This document shows, piece after piece, positions 4,520 to 7,858 of a stretch of DNA of 7,858 nucleotides. This DNA is from Omnitrophica bacterium RIFOXYB12_FULL_50_7. GTDB taxonomy: Bacteria; Omnitrophota; Omnitrophia; Omnitrophales; Aquincolibacteriaceae. Below the pieces are notes generated by a model, which was given only the letters and a program-made list of their open reading frames with translations, was not told the DNA's origin and made no database searches. The stretch covers positions 1 to 7,858 of the forward strand of contig MHFU01000052.1 of NCBI GenBank assembly GCA_001804345.1, written 5' to 3'. The position numbers and the translations under genes were made by a program. Position 1 is the stretch's first letter, and each line of letters opens with the position of its first letter.

Positions 4520-5810
4520 AAAAATTCTGACTTTTTGTTTTGTGCTGATTTTTTCGGCCTCGTTCCAAGTTCACGCAAAAGAGAAGGCTTCCCCCGCCCC
4601 GGCACTTGAGGCCCCGACTCTTTCTCTGGAAGAATGTTACCGCCTCGCGCTTATCCAAAGCGAAACTGTGGCCATCCAAAAAGAAGCTATCTCCCGCGCC
4701 ACGGCTCAGATATTCAATGCGGCAAGCCAGGGACTCGGCAATGTGGATTTCATCGTTAATCGCACGCTTCAAGATAACCAGAAAAGTAACTTGACCGGGG
4801 ACTCTATTGGAGACCCTAACGTACATGAAAGTAAATTTACGATCAGCCAGCCACTTTTCCAGGGTTTCAAAGCGATCGGTGCCTTGGCGGGCGCCGGGAG
4901 TTACAGGCGAGAACAAACGGAAGCCTGGATCCGCGCCAAAGAACTCCTTTATATGGATGTGGCCCGTGCTTTTTACAACGTCCTGCGGTATGAAAAGGAA
5001 ATTGAGATCAACCAAGGTATTCGTGAACTGCTCGGGAAGCGGATCCAAGAACTGGAAGAGCGCGAAAAGATCGGACGCTCCCGCACAAGTGAAGTTCTTA
5101 CGGCCCAGACAAATCTTAAAATACTTGAGGCGGATCTGGCAGGCGCCCGGGGAGCCCTCGCGACGGTTCGTTACCTCCTGGAATTCCTGACCGGCACAGA
5201 ACTTGGAGCGCGCGGACTCAAGGAAGAGACCACGGAAGAAGTCTCTTCGCAAACGCTGACCGAGCATCTCAAAATGGCTGCCGTACGATCCGACGTCAAA
5301 TCTGCAGAACAAGCAGTCAAGACTGCTTGGCGCGGCATCCTCGTCGCCCAAAGCGGATTCTGGCCCACGATCACGTTCGACCACAATCAATATATGCGCC
5401 GCGAAGGCACGTTGTCGAACTTGGATTGGGACACCCTCTTTAAGATCGACGTGCCTCTTTTTTCGGGCGGTGAAACGGTCGGACAAGTCAAAGATTCCAT
5501 TGGCATCCTGAAACAGAAAAAGCTGACTTTCACCCTGGCGAAGAGACAGGCCGAACTTGAGATCAAGCAGAGCTATCAGATCTGGCTTTCCGCCAAAGAG
5601 ACCAATGGACTTTTGAAAGAAGCCGTCCGGAACGCCGAAAACAATTACGCAGTCCAGTCCGAGGAATACACCCGCAGTCTCGTGAGCAACCTCGATGTCC
5701 TTGCAGCCCTGGAATCTCTCCATAACACCCGGCAACGTCAGAACCTGACTTATTATGTGATGAAACAGGACGAAGCTGCTTTCCGGGTCGCAATCGGAGA
5801 AGTGTCGTGA
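4509..5810 (+). CDS. TolC-like outer-membrane efflux protein
   Basis: A 433-residue exported protein of the OEP/TolC family, within the usual 420-490 residue range. The signal peptide has the n-region MKNRK, a hydrophobic core FCFVLIFSASF and a probable cleavage after VHA (residue 23). Two structural repeats follow, at roughly 38-225 and 250-430. Each is rich in long amphipathic helices, with strand-like segments such as KFTISQPLFQGF and LFKIDVPLFSGG; the recurring F/V-xxPLF-xGG/GF pattern is typical of the family. It would form a trimeric channel across the outer membrane and periplasm and dock onto an RND pump. GGTGAGG at 4495-4501 serves as ribosome binding site inside the end of the regulator gene. 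The 11-bp overlap upstream and 4-bp overlap downstream imply translational coupling. No lipoprotein box is seen at the signal-peptide cleavage site. Confidence 0.93.
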   Translation: MKNRKILTFCFVLIFSASFQVHAKEKASPAPALEAPTLSLEECYRLALIQSETVAIQKEAISRATAQIFNAASQGLGNVDFIVNRTLQDNQKSNLTGDSIGDPNVHESKFTISQPLFQGFKAIGALAGAGSYRREQTEAWIRAKELLYMDVARAFYNVLRYEKEIEINQGIRELLGKRIQELEEREKIGRSRTSEVLTAQTNLKILEADLAGARGALATVRYLLEFLTGTELGARGLKEETTEEVSSQTLTEHLKMAAVRSDVKSAEQAVKTAWRGILVAQSGFWPTITFDHNQYMRREGTLSNLDWDTLFKIDVPLFSGGETVGQVKDSIGILKQKKLTFTLAKRQAELEIKQSYQIWLSAKETNGLLKEAVRNAENNYAVQSEEYTRSLVSNLDVLAALESLHNTRQRQNLTYYVMKQDEAAFRVAIGEVS

Positions 5811-7858
5811 ACTTATCCGAGATCTCGATCAAGAATCCGGTATTTGCATGGATGCTCATGATCGGACTGATGGTGTTCGGCGTGCTCGGCTGCCACGGGA
5901 TGGGGGTCGGCATGATGCCGGACGTGGACTTCCCCGTCCTGAACGTGAGTGTGATCTGGGAAGGCGCCGCGCCCGAGGTGATGGAAAGCGACGTGGTCGA
6001 CATCATTGAAGATTCGGTCATGGGAATTCAGGGGCTCCGTGATATTTCTTCCTCCTCGGCCGAGGGAAAAGCCAGCATCAAGCTCGAATTCGATCTTGAT
6101 CGTGACATTGATGTCGCGCTACAGGAAGTTCAGAGCAAGATCTCCGAAGCGCGGCGGCGTCTCCCGGCGGACGTCGATCCCCCGATCATCCAGAAATTCA
6201 ATCCCGAAGACCAGCCGATCATGTGGCTTTCGATCACTTCGCGCCTCCCTCTAAAAGACCTGATGGATTATGTCGACCGGAGCATCAAAGACCGTTTCAA
6301 GACCGTACCCGGAGTCGGCGAGATCTTCCTCGGCGGGTTCCTGGAACGAAACCTCCGCGTGTGGATCGACACAAAAAAACTTCTTTCGTACCAACTGACC
6401 GTCGAAGACGTGATTGCCGCGATCCAGACAGAACACATCGAAATCCCTGCCGGAAAACTGGAAACCCAGGAAAAGGAATCCTCGGTCCGCGCCATGGGAG
6501 AGGCCCGCTCCGTCGAAGAATTTGAGAAGATCGTCATTAATAACCGTAACGGAAAGCCCATCTATCGCCCGATCAAATTAAGCGAGGTCGCCAGAATCGA
6601 GGATGGCCTGGCGGATCTCCGGAGGATGTCACGCACCGGAGGAGAGCCATCCGTCGGCCTCGGGATCCGCAAACAACGCGGCGCCAACACCGTTGCCGTC
6701 GCGGAAGGCGTCAAGAAGCGACTCGCCCAGATCCAGCGTGAGCTTCCGAAAGATTTTTCCATCGGGATCAATTTCGACTCGAGCAAATTCATCAGCGACA
6801 GCGTCCATGAACTCTTCCTGACACTCATCCTCTCCGCCGTTCTCACATCCCTGGTGTGCTGGCTCTTCCTTGGCTCATGGAGCTCGAACATGAATATCCT
6901 GCTCGCCATCCCGACCTCGATCCTCGGAACATTCATCGTAATGAAGTTCGCGGGCTTCACCATGAACATATTCACGTTGCTTGGACTTTCGCTCGCCATC
7001 GGTATTGTGGTGGACGACGCCATCATGGTACTTGAAAATATTGTCCGCCACCGCGAGATGGGCGATAACAAGATCGATGCTGCTTTGAAAGGCTCGAAGG
7101 AGATCACTTTCGCGGCTTTAGCAGCCACTTTGGCAATTGCGGCGATCTTTCTTCCCGTGGTCTACATGAAAGGCATTATCGGAAAATTCTTTCTCCAGTT
7201 CGGCATCACGATCACCGCCGCAGTCTTTCTCTCACTTCTCGAAGCCTTAACGCTCGCGCCGATGCGGTGTTCTCAATTACTTGAAATCGGAGAAAGAAAG
7301 ACTCGATTCGGCAGAGCCTTCGAACACGGCATGGTCAAACTCAGGATACTTTATGGCACAGGTCTCGTTCTGGCCCTCAAACACAAGTGGAAAGTCCTCC
7401 TTCTCTCCCTTGTTTTTTGCATCGCCTCTTATATGATCACGACTCCCCTGCTCAGAAAAGAGTTCGTCCCGGCGCAGGACCAAAGCATGTTCCTAGTCGC
7501 CCTGGAAACACCTATCGGATCTTCGGTTTATTTCACAAGCGAACGATTCAAGGCCGTCGAAGAATTCGCCATGAAGCACCCCTGCATCAAACGCTACTTT
7601 TGTGTCATCGGTGTACGCATGGGAGGAATCGAGGGTGAGGTCAATGCGGGCATGATGTTTGTAACGCTCAAGGATCCGAAGGACCGACCTTATGATCCGA
7701 AACTCAAGCGACGCCCGACACAACAAGATGTGATGGACCAGTTCAGAACCGGTATCAACAAGATCCCCAACGTGAAGGCGATCATGCAGGACCTTTCCAC
7801 GCGAGGATTCTCGGCAACACGCGGGTATCCGATCGAATTCTCGATCCGGGGACCCGAC
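5807..7858 (+). CDS. RND efflux pump, AcrB/HAE1-like inner-membrane subunit (partial)
   Basis: This frame is open from GTG 5807 to the window edge: 684 codons of a family of about 1030-1050 residues, so the C-terminal third is missing. It starts NLSEISIKNPVFAWMLM, the usual RND start. TM1 is followed by a porter domain with FPVLNVSVIWEGAAPEVME, VPGVGEIFLGG and LRVWIDTKKL. Later helices lie at about 336-355, 363-385, 390-412, 434-454, 464-490 and 529-548. TM4 reads LSLAIGIVVDDAIMVLENIV; D403 and D404 match the proton-relay aspartates D407/D408 of E. coli AcrB, so the pump is probably driven by the proton gradient. The partner lysine in TM10 lies beyond the window. The GTG start overlaps the channel stop codon as GTGA. 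No periplasmic adaptor gene precedes it. The substrate cannot be deduced. Confidence 0.95.
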   Translation, partial: MNLSEISIKNPVFAWMLMIGLMVFGVLGCHGMGVGMMPDVDFPVLNVSVIWEGAAPEVMESDVVDIIEDSVMGIQGLRDISSSSAEGKASIKLEFDLDRDIDVALQEVQSKISEARRRLPADVDPPIIQKFNPEDQPIMWLSITSRLPLKDLMDYVDRSIKDRFKTVPGVGEIFLGGFLERNLRVWIDTKKLLSYQLTVEDVIAAIQTEHIEIPAGKLETQEKESSVRAMGEARSVEEFEKIVINNRNGKPIYRPIKLSEVARIEDGLADLRRMSRTGGEPSVGLGIRKQRGANTVAVAEGVKKRLAQIQRELPKDFSIGINFDSSKFISDSVHELFLTLILSAVLTSLVCWLFLGSWSSNMNILLAIPTSILGTFIVMKFAGFTMNIFTLLGLSLAIGIVVDDAIMVLENIVRHREMGDNKIDAALKGSKEITFAALAATLAIAAIFLPVVYMKGIIGKFFLQFGITITAAVFLSLLEALTLAPMRCSQLLEIGERKTRFGRAFEHGMVKLRILYGTGLVLALKHKWKVLLLSLVFCIASYMITTPLLRKEFVPAQDQSMFLVALETPIGSSVYFTSERFKAVEEFAMKHPCIKRYFCVIGVRMGGIEGEVNAGMMFVTLKDPKDRPYDPKLKRRPTQQDVMDQFRTGINKIPNVKAIMQDLSTRGFSATRGYPIEFSIRGPD

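Noticed and set aside
4503..5735. Long antisense reading frame (410 codons) opposite the TolC-like gene
   Set aside because: It mirrors a clear OEP-family gene with signal peptide and correct overlaps; the antisense protein shows no recognisable domain and is explained by codon bias.
6562..7128. Antisense frame of 188 codons opposite the RND pump
   Set aside because: The plus-strand pump sequence is unmistakable here, including the TM4 aspartates; the antisense product has no recognisable features.

Overview
The window looks like chromosomal DNA of an uncultured Gram-negative (two-membrane) bacterium. It encodes an outer-membrane efflux channel, an inner-membrane RND pump and an exported protein with a Sec signal peptide. 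The very long, repeat-studded secreted protein on the left recalls proteins I associate with Candidatus Omnitrophota-type genomes. That placement is from memory, at low confidence, and was not tested.

Left part (1-3071, minus strand): one uninterrupted reading frame of 1023 codons, running off the left edge. I checked every triplet of this frame on the plus strand and found no stop. It starts with a signal peptide. It then carries a possible ChaN/TraB-Tiki-like domain, with a histidine-containing N-terminal motif, an EEG motif and a GxxH motif near residue 500. A second signal-peptide-like segment lies near residue 861. The gene is peppered with DNA repeats that are all read in frame: degenerate tandem heptamers at six sites, two of them 84-bp inverted-repeat elements with heptamer arms, plus a 27-nt palindrome and other inverted repeats. 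In arms whose heptamer would create a stop once every three copies, exactly the copies in the reading frame carry a base change that removes the stop.

Middle (3072-4069): a short divergent intergenic region, then a MarC-family six-helix membrane protein (3315-3947), preceded by a four-codon mini-ORF with a good ribosome binding site. Next comes a promoter region with an AT-rich dyad just downstream of a -10-like box.

Right part (4070-7858, plus strand): a compact efflux operon, marR-type regulator, then TolC-like channel (11-bp overlap), then RND pump (4-bp overlap, GTG start). The pump runs off the right edge. The overlaps imply translational coupling, and the dyad suggests autorepression by the MarR protein. 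No periplasmic adaptor gene lies between these genes; it may lie beyond the right edge. No tRNA, rRNA, CRISPR array or insertion sequence was seen.
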